Below are positions 8,174 through 17,588 of a stretch of DNA of 51,375 nt, piece by piece. Each line of letters opens with the position of its first letter. The stretch's first letter is position 1. Below the pieces are notes generated by a model, which saw only the letters and a program-made list of their open reading frames with translations, was not told where the DNA came from and ran no database searches. Source of the DNA: Pirellulaceae bacterium. GTDB taxonomy: Bacteria; Planctomycetota; Planctomycetia; Pirellulales; Pirellulaceae. Position numbers and translations under genes: made by a program. Location of the stretch: positions 1-51,375 of the forward strand of contig JADYZV010000086.1 in assembly GCA_020852965.1 (NCBI GenBank). Direction: 5' to 3'.

Positions 8174-9112
8174 ATGAGCGAACTGGCCATTGTCACTCTA
8201 AAAATTCCCAACCCTTTTTCCGAGGGCCGGAATCGCGTTTACATTATTCCATCCGATCCACTGACCATGATCGATAGCGGTGTAGCTACGGAGCGTGGCT
8301 ATCAGGCTTTGCAGGAAGGATTAGCGGAGCACGATATTGCCATGCGCGATATCGGTCGAGTGATTTTGACACACAAACACATCGACCACATCGGCAACGC
8401 TTGGCGTATCCAACAAGCCTCTGGAGCAGAAATACTGATCCACCGCAGCGAGATGGACGCGGTCTCCATGGTCGATCCACAAGGCGATCAGTTTCGTGCC
8501 GTTGTGAGCGAGCGATTGAAGCAATGGCAGGTGCCAGCCCAAATCCATTCTGCAGTGGAGCTACTCGCGTTTCCGAGTTGGGAGATCCGAGCGGCGCAAC
8601 CTACCGCAGTCGACGCCGGACAACGGATCGAACTAAGTTGCGGAGAGCTCGAGGTGCATCACTTCCCTGGCCATACCGGTGGCTCCATTGGGATTCAATT
8701 GGGGCGCCGCCTGTTGATCGGAGATCACGTACTTCCCGATATTTCACCCAACATCGGTGGGGGCGACATGCAATACCGTGGGTTGCTGCGGCAGTACATC
8801 GAGTCATTAGCGCGTACCATCGAGCTATCAAGCAGCATTGACGAAGTGTTGCCTGGTCATGGCGATCCGTTTGTCGATCTAAAACAGCGCTGCCAAACGC
8901 TGTTCAATCATCATCAGCAGCGTTTGGAGTCGACGGTCGCAATCCTCAAGCGCAGCGGTCCCCAATCGGTCTACGAAGTGGCTCAAAATCTATTCGGCCA
9001 GATGCGCGAGTTTCATGTCGTACTCGGCTGCGCCGAAGCCCAAGCCCACTTGGAGTATTTGGTGGAAGACGGGCGTGTCGCACATAGTCAAAATCGCTAC
9101 CGCGTGAATTAA
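8174..9112 (+). CDS. Metallo-beta-lactamase-fold hydrolase
   Basis: A 312-residue MBL-superfamily protein with a complete metal-binding set: HKHIDH (His67, His69, Asp71, His72), His167 in HFPGHTGG, Asp184 in GDHVLP and His229 in LPGHGDP. A C-terminal helical extension (about 235-312) resembles the winged-helix-like tail of glyoxalase-II/LACTB2-type members. It has no signal peptide, so it is likely cytoplasmic. It is the last gene of the 4174-9112 operon, 7 bp after the symporter, and may hydrolyse a product of the imported solute; this is inference. Confidence 0.85.
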   Translation: MSELAIVTLKIPNPFSEGRNRVYIIPSDPLTMIDSGVATERGYQALQEGLAEHDIAMRDIGRVILTHKHIDHIGNAWRIQQASGAEILIHRSEMDAVSMVDPQGDQFRAVVSERLKQWQVPAQIHSAVELLAFPSWEIRAAQPTAVDAGQRIELSCGELEVHHFPGHTGGSIGIQLGRRLLIGDHVLPDISPNIGGGDMQYRGLLRQYIESLARTIELSSSIDEVLPGHGDPFVDLKQRCQTLFNHHQQRLESTVAILKRSGPQSVYEVAQNLFGQMREFHVVLGCAEAQAHLEYLVEDGRVAHSQNRYRVN

Positions 9113-9175
9113 ACGCTCGGACACTTCTTAGAGCTGCAGATTCTCACTCCGTATAGTGGCGCTGGCTGTTTCATT

Positions 9176-9379
9176 GTAGGCTCGTAACGAGTATCGCGAG
9201 TTACGGCAGACCGAAGTAAGTGCCTACGGGCTGCGCTCCCACGCCCCAACGAGTACCGGCGTCCCGATCCGCTACGCTTAGCGTCAAGCCGAACTCGGTG
9301 GTGGCCGCAACGAACACAGGTGCGGTCGATCCGCCCACGCTGCCCGTGCCGTAACTCGCAGTACTCGCTACGAGCCTAC
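9176..9379. mobile_element. 204-bp MITE-like element with 33-bp terminal inverted repeats
   Basis: The left arm 9176-9208 and right arm 9347-9379 are reverse complements with 30 of 33 positions matching; both ends read GTAGGCTCGTA inward. The 138-bp interior has no gene of its own that I trust. The arms share the CTCGTAAC core with the GGACTCG repeat family. No obvious target-site duplication was seen. It lies in the gene-poor stretch 9113-10160 after the MBL gene. Confidence 0.65.
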
Positions 9380-9564
9380 TCCAGGGGTGAAAACACGATA
9401 ACGGCAACGGTCAGTTGAATCTATTGAAAGCTTCAAGCAGTGTGAGCCTGACAACCTTGGAGTCCCTAACTGACTTGGCAACAGCTCAGGGCTGACATGG
9501 AGAGGTGTGGGACTGAGTTGCACTCGCCTTTTCATTTTCGGAACATAGCGCGTTAGATTGATCC

Positions 9565-9789
9565 TCAGCGGGCTTTCAACATCTTGTGGCCACAGCCTTT
9601 TTTGTCTGGATAAATCCGTTTCGCATGATCTTTCGCTAGCTGTCTGCAAATTAATGTTTGAAGTAGCGCCCATTCAGAGAGGCCCGAAATCGCTCGAAGT
9701 AGGCTGATAATCCGCAACGGTGCACCACCGATGCGACAATCAAACACCGCATACCAACCACCATCATTGTCTCTGCGAGCGACAGACAT
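9565..9789 (-). CDS. Possible small protein of unknown function
   Basis: A 74-residue ORF with an ATG start, containing GGWYAVFDCRIGGAP and an amphipathic Leu-rich stretch and ending KMLKAR. The composition is plausible for protein, but no family is recognised and there is no clear ribosome site. It could be the remnant of a longer gene. The remainder of 9113-10160 outside the MITE shows nothing else convincing. Confidence 0.2.
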   Translation of the reverse strand: MSVARRDNDGGWYAVFDCRIGGAPLRIISLLRAISGLSEWALLQTLICRQLAKDHAKRIYPDKKGCGHKMLKAR

Positions 9790-10160
9790 TACGACGCCGT
9801 AATCATGCTGGTAGTTTCGAAATGGCTACGATACAAACGCAGCTAGAAAATAAAGGTTCAGCAAGCAGTGGCGGAGTAGAGGCATACCCCACCCTGTTCT
9901 ATTGACTTTCCAAAGTAGTAACATTACGAAATCTACACTGTAGCTTTCGTGGCGACAAATGTGATCCGTAATCCTTACGGAGGAGAGGACAGGATTATCA
10001 CAACGCAACAAAGTTACATCAAGGTTGAGCGATCCAGCCATAGTGGGCGTCGAGTCAAACTTGTAATAATTCCGGGTGACAGGGAGTCATCGTTCGAGGG
10101 CGTTCCGTGGGAAGGCTGAATCGATGTCGCCCCGGCAACTTTTCATCGGAGTTCATTATT

Positions 10161-11294
10161 ATGAGTCTTCAGTGTTCTAGTCCTAGTCGACATTCTCGTC
10201 GATGTTCACTTCGGCCATCGTGGTCGGGATTTACATTGGTCGAACTGCTGGTCGTAATCGCCATTATTGGAATTCTAGTGGGCTTGCTACTCCCTGCGGT
10301 CCAAGCGGCCCGAGAAGCGGCGCGACGCATGCAGTGCTCGAACAACGTCAAGCAACTCGGCTTGGCGATGCACACCTATCATGACGCACACAGAAAATTT
10401 CCGGCCTCAGTTCAGTCTCAAAGACTCCCCACCGGTTTAAACCCGCTCAATTACCGCGATACGACTTGGTCGACTACTTGGACGATTGCGATTCTGCCGT
10501 TCATCGAGCAAGGAAATCTTTGGAACATGTGGGACTCGGCCTTGGGTTTAGCGGACACGGTCCAACAAAGAGCAGTCGTTAGCGCCAACTTGACGGCCAT
10601 GCAATGTCCCAGCGATCCGATGGCCGATGGAAAGTCTCTCAATGTAGGCAATATTGATTTTGCGCGAGGTAATTACGGGGCGAATCACGGTGGCGGCAAT
10701 TACCACCGCGACAACAATCCGGCCACCATGGGCGGCGTTCTGGACACGCCCGACTGGAGTGCGTTCAACGTCGTAGCGGGGAGCAATCGCGGTATGTTCG
10801 CCGCCTCTTTGGGCTCAGCATCGTGGAGCGCTAAGATTGGAGACGTGACAGACGGTACCAGCAATACGGTAATGGTCGGCGAAATCATACAGGCTGGCGT
10901 TGCCTTTAATGATGACAATCGCGCAGCCTGGGGGCAGGCTGGTGGCGCAATCATCTCGGCATTCAATCATGCAACACCCGTCCGAGGCCCCGAGTTCATC
11001 GCTGGGCCCAACGCTCCGGCAGTCAATGGCGCCGGTTTCAACACGCTCTTCCGAGATGCCTGGGCCTACTGCTCCAACTCATTTTACAACAGAGTCAAAC
11101 CCTATGCATGCAACGACCGTTATCTGTCGACGCATGCCGAGGGTGGCATGGCCGCGCGGAGTTGGCACACCGGTGGCGTTCAAGTCGGCTTGGCGGACGG
11201 TTCGGTCCAATTCGTAAGCGATTCGGTTGATCGAATTATTTGGCGAGCCATGTTGACGAGCCAAGGCGGCGAAGTTGCGAGTTTTACTCAGTAG
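10161..11294 (+). CDS. DUF1559 domain protein with type IV prepilin leader
   Basis: A 377-residue protein of the large planctomycete DUF1559 family. The leader ends at Gly23 in [16 protein letters not shown], a class III prepilin cleavage and N-methylation site with Glu at +5, followed by [21 protein letters not shown] typical of the family. The C-terminus has the H-x9-DG motif ([17 protein letters not shown]). ATG 10161 is preferred, with CGGAG about 10 bp upstream. Such proteins are exported by pilin-like machinery and thought to be surface or pseudopilin-like components; the exact job is unknown. It is followed by a small lipoprotein gene, a common pairing. Confidence 0.9.
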   Translation: MSLQCSSPSRHSRRCSLRPSWSGFTLVELLVVIAIIGILVGLLLPAVQAAREAARRMQCSNNVKQLGLAMHTYHDAHRKFPASVQSQRLPTGLNPLNYRDTTWSTTWTIAILPFIEQGNLWNMWDSALGLADTVQQRAVVSANLTAMQCPSDPMADGKSLNVGNIDFARGNYGANHGGGNYHRDNNPATMGGVLDTPDWSAFNVVAGSNRGMFAASLGSASWSAKIGDVTDGTSNTVMVGEIIQAGVAFNDDNRAAWGQAGGAIISAFNHATPVRGPEFIAGPNAPAVNGAGFNTLFRDAWAYCSNSFYNRVKPYACNDRYLSTHAEGGMAARSWHTGGVQVGLADGSVQFVSDSVDRIIWRAMLTSQGGEVASFTQ

Positions 11295-11533
11295 TCATTC
11301 GAATCGCAAAGTGATTTAGCGAATTGCCATGGCGCGCTTTTGGTTTCAGCCCCTAGTGTCGAACGAGAGGCGCGCCTGATTGAGTAGATTTCGACAACGA
11401 ATAACAAATCCGCAATTTGCCGGCAGCTCGCACGCAGACGCATTGCGGAAGATTGCGAGTTTATACGAACGCGTTTGAGCAAAGCGACGCGTTTTATCGA
11501 ACAATCCAACCCATTCAAAAACGTGGAAATGCC

Positions 11534-11956
11534 ATGGTTCCAATCGCTAAGACTCGGTTCACGCTCCTACTTCTCGTCGTCGGTTTGATGATAGGAGTAA
11601 TCGCCGGTTGTACGGATCATGATAAGGAGCTTGACAAAATGTATGGACTGGATGTCCCCGGGAACCCCTTTGTGGACTATTCAGTTGATTTGCGGGCCGC
11701 GATGGGGTCACTGCGGAATGACAATCCGGCTGACGCTGCGGAGATGCTATCGGCCTACACCGAGGCCGATTTCCCTGGCGGTGAAGATGTCTTCACTGAG
11801 ATGAAAACCAAACTCGACGCATTGGTTTCGGGCAAAGCTCTGGAGGGGGGAAAGAAGCCAACCACCAGTGAAGTCCAAGCGCTGTTAAAGAAGCTGATCG
11901 ATCTCAGTAGACCCAAGCCGCCAGCGGCGCCAGCAGAGCCGGCTGCTACCAAGTAG
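11534..11956 (+). CDS. Small lipoprotein downstream of the DUF1559 gene
   Basis: A 140-residue protein with a signal sequence MVPIAKTRFTLLLLVVGLMI and lipobox VIAGC (Cys26), then a mostly helical, charged domain and a Pro/Ala-rich end (PKPPAAPAEPAATK). ATG 11534 is chosen because it gives the signal peptide; upstream starts add a non-signal extension. Its position 239 bp after the DUF1559 gene suggests co-function at the envelope. No specific family was recognised. Confidence 0.7.
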   Translation: MVPIAKTRFTLLLLVVGLMIGVIAGCTDHDKELDKMYGLDVPGNPFVDYSVDLRAAMGSLRNDNPADAAEMLSAYTEADFPGGEDVFTEMKTKLDALVSGKALEGGKKPTTSEVQALLKKLIDLSRPKPPAAPAEPAATK

Positions 11957-12053
11957 AGTCTTGTCACCAGTCTTGTCACAAATCACCCCGTGGAGTTTGG
12001 CAACGATTGCCTGTTTGAACTATTGGAAACCGAGGTAATTGCCGCGTGTATAG

Positions 12054-12689
12054 CCAAACCGTTGCCTTGTTGCTCGCTGCCAAGGTTGGACCGCCATGCT
12101 CAGCGGCGCGGCGGGATACGGGTACGGTGCTTACGGAGTCTGGAACTTCTACTCCCCGGACAATCCAAACGGTGAAACAGGAAAACTCACTGTAGAGACT
12201 ATCCCGTGGCAACAGGCTCTGAATATGGAGGGTTCCGGACAACTGAAACCAGTGCAGGAGTTGTTTTCTGGTCTGCCCTGGTGGCGACTCACTCCAGCAT
12301 GTTGCACGGTGAACGCTTCCGAAGTCTCCCCAGCAAGAGCCAGGGTGATTATGATTGCTGCCACCGCTACGGCGAACGATTCTATGGTCAGCGATACAAC
12401 CACGCCCGTCGGAGCTCTCACACCGAACGGTGATTTGATTGTCTATTTTCCGCGCGATGAACGCAAACGGGAGCTGCATCTGCCAGACCTAGATGGTGTT
12501 AGCCTTACGGGGCCGGTCGAAGTGTATTGGTACGATCCACGGTCCGCCGAACGAACCTCCGTTGACCCTTCACAGTTCGATAAACGCTCTGGGGTGATCC
12601 TGGCGACTCCAACGAATGACGACTGGGTGTTTGTACTCGATCGAGGCTTTAGCCCTTGCGACACGCGCCAAAAGTCGCGACACAAATAG
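12054..12689 (+). pseudogene. Remnant of a DUF4038-type (apiosidase-like) glycosidase
   Basis: The reading frame from the stop at 12051 gives RCLVARCQGWTAMLSGAAGYGYGAYGVWNF, which matches the segment near the end of the DUF4038 barrel (A-W-x-x-x-L-S-G-A-A-G-x-x-Y-G-A-x-G-x-W), then PWWRL and a C-terminal collagen-binding-like domain with GDLIVYFPRD, VEVYWYDPRS and NDDWVFVLD. The N-terminal signal peptide and most of the catalytic barrel are absent. A +1 frame upstream (VYSQTVALLLAAKVG) may be the continuation, which would imply a frameshift. Only the last third of a normal gene of about 450 codons is left. A short functional binding protein starting at ATG 12096 is possible but less likely. 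Confidence 0.6.
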
Positions 12690-12741
12690 CATGACACAGT
12701 TCATGACCTACAATCCCACGACCGTTCATGAGAGCGAGATT

Positions 12742-13347
12742 TCACGTCATTCCCACGGATTTGCGGATTGCTCGAATACCGAAGAATACCAAGCCCAATA
12801 TTCCCAATCCCATCGTGACACACCCAACGACCACCACTGAGATGATCGGCTTCACTACATTTCTCCGCACCGACAATGGCATTCCGACGACTTTCAGATC
12901 CACTTCGAAACTCTCGTCGGCAAGAAATGAGTAGGTGGCATTTTCGGGCACCTCGAACGGCGGAAGCACATAACCTCTCATTGCTCGGACCTCCCTGCCC
13001 ATTGGTGATGACGTCGAAAAACTGCTGTCGTCGATAGACGGCCCGAACTGCCCAGACCAGATCGTCTCGGTACCGCAACGGAGGGTACCGTTGTACACCG
13101 CGTGTCTGCGGGAGAACTGCCCCCGAGGCACAACAAAGATTACCCCAGCGGCCACACTCGCAGGGCTCATCTCTGGAGTCAACTCAATCTCGCAGGGATA
13201 ATCTGTCGACCATTGGTACTCACTGACAAGCTCGCCCGAGAAAGACGTGCAATATATCAAGTACCCCAAGCCCGCGATTCCGCCGCCTACGGTTAGAAGC
13301 AAACAAATCACGATGCTGCCAAAGCCTCGCACGACTCTCACTCTCAT
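12742..13347 (-). CDS. Two-TM membrane protein with extracytoplasmic domain (hypothetical)
   Basis: A 201-residue protein with one hydrophobic helix near the N-terminus (about 10-34) and another near the C-terminus (about 167-190), leaving a central beta-rich domain of about 130 residues outside the membrane. The tail is basic (RAIRKSVGMT). The start is the ATG at 13345-13347. It reads in the same direction as the FHA-sigma54 regulator gene but 237 bp downstream of it. No known family was recognised; the single large extracytoplasmic loop is the only functional hint. Confidence 0.65.
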   Translation of the reverse strand: MRVRVVRGFGSIVICLLLTVGGGIAGLGYLIYCTSFSGELVSEYQWSTDYPCEIELTPEMSPASVAAGVIFVVPRGQFSRRHAVYNGTLRCGTETIWSGQFGPSIDDSSFSTSSPMGREVRAMRGYVLPPFEVPENATYSFLADESFEVDLKVVGMPLSVRRNVVKPIISVVVVGCVTMGLGILGLVFFGIRAIRKSVGMT

Positions 13348-13584
13348 ACACTTAGAAATAGTTCGGTCCGGATCGCGGTCCCTGCTTGATGCGGGCGAAG
13401 AAGTTTGCCTGCCACGAATGTCACTTTAGTAGTTTTACCAGCGCGCGGGTTGGCCGTGGACTTAAGCCACAGATTTTGTGAATCCTCGACAACCAAGTTG
13501 GCCTTTCAAGTTCTCAGTCAGCCTGGCAGCCGTACCGCGTTCGATCCGGCCACGTGCGATCGGTGCCGAAGAGGGCTTGATTGG

Positions 13585-15690
13585 CTAATAACGTTTGAGT
13601 TTGCGATCGAGTGTGGAGCGTTCGATTCCCAGTTTTTGCGCCGCTTTGGTCTTGTTGCCAGCGCAGTGCTCGAGCATGGCCAGGATATGCCGCCGTTCGA
13701 GCTCGGACAATGAAATGGGCTCGAACGAGGAGTCGGGCTGGTTGTCGAGTGAGCCTTGATCAGTCCCTGCAGCGGGTTGGCCGAGCGTCGAGAGTTTGAG
13801 ATCTTCGACACCAATCGTAGCATGATTGCCGAGCACAATGGCGCGCTCAAGCACATTGCGCAGTTCGCGCACGTTGCCTGGCCATGTGTGGCGTGCGAGC
13901 AACTCGAGCGCATCGGGTTCGATCCCGCTCAAACGACGACCTGCATGTGGCCGCAGTTGTTCTATAAAGAATTCAACCAACGGCGGTACATCATCCAAAC
14001 GAGAACGCAGTGGGGGGACGTCGATTTCGATGACTCGCAAGCGGAAATAGAGGTCGGCACGAAATTCTTTGTCTCTGACCGCTTCTTCCAAATCGCGATT
14101 GGTGGCAGCGAGGACGCGTACGTCAGTTTGAATCGGCTTGTTGCCGCCGAGCCGTTCGAAGGGCTGTCCCTCGAGGACGCGTAGGAATTTGGCTTGTAGC
14201 TCGCTCGGCATTTCACCGATTTCATCCAACAGCAATGTCCCCTCGTGGGCCGCTTCGAATTTGCCAATCTTGCGCTCGGTCGCGCCGGTAAAGGCGCCTT
14301 TCTCGTGGCCGAACAATTCGCTCTCGAGCAACGTGGGGGCGAGCGCAGCGCAGTTTAAGCAGACGAGTGGTCCATCACGTCGCTTGCTTTGGCGGTGGAT
14401 GGCGCGGGCGACTAGCTCCTTGCCCACACCACTTTCGCCTCGAATCAGCACGGTGGCTTGCGTTGGGGCGGCGCGGCGGATTTCCGCGCGCACTCGCTCG
14501 AGAGCCTGGCTGCGTCCAACCAGTTCCGTGGTGCTATCGAGCTGTTCATGCAGGTGATCGATTTGTCGACGGCTCTGCGCCAGCGATTGGCTCAGACGTT
14601 CGTTGGCTGCGTGGCGATCCAAGGCGATCGCCAAATTGTCGGCGACACCGACGGCCAGCTCCAAATCCGCGTCGCTAAGCATTCGCTCTTCACCTGCCGA
14701 GTAGACATGCAATATTCCCACAATGGGTTGGTCGTCGGCCGTGGCCACCGCACTCGCGACGCGGACGCGCAGTGGCGCACAGATAATACTGACTACATTG
14801 CGCGCCGCCGACTCCCGAGCTAACGCGAGTTGCGAATCGTCCATGACGTTGCGCGCCAGCACCGCTTGCCGATCGCGGATGAGCGTGCGTACCAAGAAGT
14901 CGCTTACGCGGTGGTAGCTTTCCCCATCGGGCTGCCGCGTGGCGAGTACGGCTAGTGGCGGCAGTGATTCCTCCGTAGCCGCCGCGTCGATGGTCTCATC
15001 GAGTTTGATGTTCGCATCACCAACAAGGCTCGCAGACTCGATCGTCACAACCCCTCCGGCAGCCAACCCAAGTTCTTCGAGCAAGCGTTCGAGTGCAACC
15101 TGGGCGAGTTGTTCGCGCGTCTCGCATCGCACCAATTCAAACACCAGTCTGTAGAAGAAGCCCCAGCGGTCGGCTCGTGCTGGAGGTTCTCGCTGAGCGA
15201 TTGGGCTGGGGTATGTAAGATTGGCCGCCGACCACTGCGAGTCGGCGCGGCGATGGACGATGGCCGTTTGCCGCTCGAGGTCTTGCGTCATTCGAGCGTC
15301 GATTTCCGCTCCGTCAGCTCCTCGATCCCCCGTTGTGCCCGCAGCGCGAGCGGCGGTGCGACTGGCCGAAAAAGCGCCTTGAAGACTACGGGAAAATGTA
15401 ATGCGACAGCCTCCTACGCCGATCGTCTCCCCCTCCTGCAAATTGTGCGGCGCTGCGATCGTCACGCCGTCGATCTGCGTGCCGTTGCGCGAGCCGAGAT
15501 CGGCAACCTCCCACCCCCCTGAGGATGGGGTTATCGAGGCATGCCGGCGGCTGACTCGTTCGTCGCGGACAACGATCTGGTTTTCTGAGGAGCGGCCGAC
15601 GAAAACAGGATGGTTTTGCAAGCGTAGGACATTGGTCCAACGATTGCCAAACTGAATGATTAGGTAAGCTTGTGGGGATGATTGTTGCAT
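13585..15690 (-). CDS. FHA-GAF sigma-54-dependent transcriptional activator
   Basis: A 701-residue regulator. The N-terminal FHA domain (about 28-100) keeps the phosphothreonine-binding signature: Gly32-Arg33-Ser34, Ser47-Arg48-Arg49-His50 and Asn69-Gly70. A GAF-like sensor follows (about 180-345). The AAA+ domain has Walker A GESGVGKE (about 415), the sigma-54 contact loop GAFTGA (about 463) and Walker [12 protein letters not shown] Fis-type helix-turn-helix closes the protein ([21 protein letters not shown]). It probably activates sigma-54 promoters in response to a phosphoprotein and a small ligand. It is transcribed divergently from the DUF1598 gene across a 192-bp gap. No upstream Ser/Thr kinase gene is visible in the window. 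Confidence 0.93.
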   Translation of the reverse strand: MQQSSPQAYLIIQFGNRWTNVLRLQNHPVFVGRSSENQIVVRDERVSRRHASITPSSGGWEVADLGSRNGTQIDGVTIAAPHNLQEGETIGVGGCRITFSRSLQGAFSASRTAARAAGTTGDRGADGAEIDARMTQDLERQTAIVHRRADSQWSAANLTYPSPIAQREPPARADRWGFFYRLVFELVRCETREQLAQVALERLLEELGLAAGGVVTIESASLVGDANIKLDETIDAAATEESLPPLAVLATRQPDGESYHRVSDFLVRTLIRDRQAVLARNVMDDSQLALARESAARNVVSIICAPLRVRVASAVATADDQPIVGILHVYSAGEERMLSDADLELAVGVADNLAIALDRHAANERLSQSLAQSRRQIDHLHEQLDSTTELVGRSQALERVRAEIRRAAPTQATVLIRGESGVGKELVARAIHRQSKRRDGPLVCLNCAALAPTLLESELFGHEKGAFTGATERKIGKFEAAHEGTLLLDEIGEMPSELQAKFLRVLEGQPFERLGGNKPIQTDVRVLAATNRDLEEAVRDKEFRADLYFRLRVIEIDVPPLRSRLDDVPPLVEFFIEQLRPHAGRRLSGIEPDALELLARHTWPGNVRELRNVLERAIVLGNHATIGVEDLKLSTLGQPAAGTDQGSLDNQPDSSFEPISLSELERRHILAMLEHCAGNKTKAAQKLGIERSTLDRKLKRY

Positions 15691-15882
15691 TGGCCGTGGA
15701 TGCCAAGTAATCTAGGGTATAGTCTTGTCTCAAAAAACCTTCCAGCTTCAATCTTAGTCGAGCGCGGTTACAAAGCCGAGCGGGGCACTTCGGATGGAAG
15801 AGGCGCCCTGGCGCTAATGAAACTCGGCAGATTGAGCTTGCTGTTACCTTGCACCAATAGAAATCTTCTCCGGAGCCAGAGA

Positions 15883-17262
15883 ATGATTGATGGACAGATT
15901 TTAGTAAAATTCGCACAGCGCGGGTTAATTGCCCTTTTCGTTGCTACTAGCTTGGCGTGCCCAGTGCAGGCTCAGTTTGGATTCGGCGGTATAAACCGCA
16001 TCGGCGTCGTAGGAGGGGTTAGCGTCGACGCCGAAGGTGCCGTCAAGAGTGTTAGTGCTCTTGAACAGGATGGGCAGTTGAGCGAGTTGCGTCGAGCGAT
16101 TCAGGCACCTTCCGATAGCCTCGACAATCAGACCGACATGCGCATGATTTCATTGAGCAAATTGCAAAGTGAAATTGCTAGAGCCATGTCGGCCAACGAA
16201 CCGCTGAGCGAAGAGGTGCTGTTCCTAGCTGGCCTGCAACGTATTGAGTATGTATTTGTCTATCCTGAACAGCACGACATCGTGTTGGCAGGGCCGGCTG
16301 AGGGCTGGGTCGTACGCGACGACGCCAGCGTGGTGGGACGCAATAGCGGCAAACCCGTTTTGCACTTAGAAGATTTGCTGACAGCGTTGCGCACGACGGA
16401 AGCCGCCCGCGAGCAAGCCATTTCCGTTTCGATCGATCCCACGCCTGAAGGCGAAGTGCGACTCAACCAAGTATTATCCCGAGTGCAAACCGTCGGACCT
16501 GGCTTTAACGTAGCCGCCTTGGAAGCTGCCATGCGCGAAGCCTTTGGACCGCAAGTGGTTAGCTTGACCACCGTCGCTAACGATTCACGGACGGCTCAAA
16601 CCTTGGTGGCTGCCGACTATCGCATGAAGCGATTGGCCATGAACCTCGAAGACTCGCCTGTAGCTGGACTCCCCAGCTACATGAGCATGATTCGAAATGG
16701 CAATGCGAGTAAAGGGACACAGCCGCGTTGGTGGATGGCATGCAATTACGATGCCATCTTGCACAGCCAAGACATGCTGGCTTGGAAGCTGACGGGAACT
16801 GGCGTCAAGGCGATGACAGAGGACGACTTGGTCGATGCCCGCGGTACAAGAACGGGAACGGGGCGAGCCAACAAGGTAGCGCAGCGTTGGGCTGACATGT
16901 TCACTAAGAAATTCGACGAACTCTGCGGATACAACGCAGCTTTCGGTGACCTTCGCAATGTCATGGACATGAGCATCGTTGCTACGGTGATCAGCGGTCA
17001 TGAACTTGAGAAGGTCGCCGGCTGCGACTTCGGTTTGCTCAAGGGGGAGACGGGCGGTTTGATCACGCCAAGCTACCAAGCGCCGAAGACGATCGCTCCT
17101 GAGTGTAGCTTTGTCAAAGGAAATGCCGGCTGGGTCGTCTCGGCTAGCGGCGGAGTGGAACTCAACCCTTGGCAAGTGGTCAGCCAGCAATCCAAGAGCG
17201 ACGAGACGGTGAAAACGGTCTACGCTCAAGCGGCCGGCAGCGGAGAAACGTGGTGGTGGTAG
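15883..17262 (+). CDS. DUF1598 domain-containing exported protein
   Basis: A 459-residue protein with an N-terminal signal peptide (LIALFVATSLACPVQAQ, cleavage near residue 30), then a conserved-looking body I assign to the planctomycete DUF1598 family from its overall sequence (e.g. PRWWMACNYDAIL and SGGVELNPW). It ends in WWW. ATG 15883 is chosen because GGAG lies at 15872-15875 and it puts the signal peptide first; the longer frame back to 15682 runs into the divergent regulator gene. An intrinsic terminator follows 26 bp after the stop. Its biochemical function is unknown and its location is periplasmic or surface. Confidence 0.8.
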   Translation: MIDGQILVKFAQRGLIALFVATSLACPVQAQFGFGGINRIGVVGGVSVDAEGAVKSVSALEQDGQLSELRRAIQAPSDSLDNQTDMRMISLSKLQSEIARAMSANEPLSEEVLFLAGLQRIEYVFVYPEQHDIVLAGPAEGWVVRDDASVVGRNSGKPVLHLEDLLTALRTTEAAREQAISVSIDPTPEGEVRLNQVLSRVQTVGPGFNVAALEAAMREAFGPQVVSLTTVANDSRTAQTLVAADYRMKRLAMNLEDSPVAGLPSYMSMIRNGNASKGTQPRWWMACNYDAILHSQDMLAWKLTGTGVKAMTEDDLVDARGTRTGTGRANKVAQRWADMFTKKFDELCGYNAAFGDLRNVMDMSIVATVISGHELEKVAGCDFGLLKGETGGLITPSYQAPKTIAPECSFVKGNAGWVVSASGGVELNPWQVVSQQSKSDETVKTVYAQAAGSGETWWW

Positions 17263-17287
17263 ACTGCCCGAGTTCACTAAGCTTCCC

Positions 17288-17317
17288 AAGCCGCAGTTTT
17301 TACTGCGGCTTTTTTTT
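17288..17317 (+). terminator. Intrinsic terminator after the DUF1598 gene
   Basis: A perfect 10-bp stem, AAGCCGCAGT (17288-17297) with ACTGCGGCTT (17302-17311), around a four-base loop, followed by a T-run to 17317. It sits 26 bp after the stop codon. It is the clearest rho-independent terminator in the window. Confidence 0.93.
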
Positions 17318-17330
17318 GGTTAGTCCTTGG

Positions 17331-17428
17331 GTAGTGGACGAGGTTACGAGTCCCCTCGGGTTCAGCGTACTTCAGGGACTCGTAACCTCATCCGCTACAC
17401 GTCAGCGACTCGTAGCTCGTTCACTACG
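17331..17428. repeat. Cluster of three GGACTCG-family repeat units
   Basis: An inverted copy at 17331-17354 is followed by a direct copy at 17375-17400 and a diverged direct copy at 17405-17428 (GCGACTCGTAGCTCGTTCAC). The first two face each other and can form a long hairpin around a 20-bp loop. The cluster lies between the terminator and ilvN; the remaining intergenic bases (17429-17588) show no other gene. Confidence 0.8.
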
Positions 17429-17588
17429 CTAAAAGCTGGCGGCGGGCAGTAGCATCCTTGAGCGATTCGAGCTCGCTTTGTATCATTGCCTTTTGCTTGA
17501 CACATTTCCCCTTCACCCCAGCCCCTCACCCCGGCGTACCGAGGCGATGGGAACTAGGTTTGAGTCAGATAATTTGTAGGAAAAACGA

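Noticed and set aside
9201-9407. 68-residue minus-strand reading frame
   Set aside because: It lies almost entirely inside the 204-bp inverted-repeat element and has no ribosome site or recognisable family.
15682-15882. Longer start for the DUF1598 protein
   Set aside because: It overlaps the divergent regulator start and buries the signal peptide; ATG 15883 has GGAG upstream.
17496-17501. TTGACA as a -35 box for ilvN
   Set aside because: No acceptable -10 box occurs at 16-18 bp spacing; GATAAT near 17566 is too far away.
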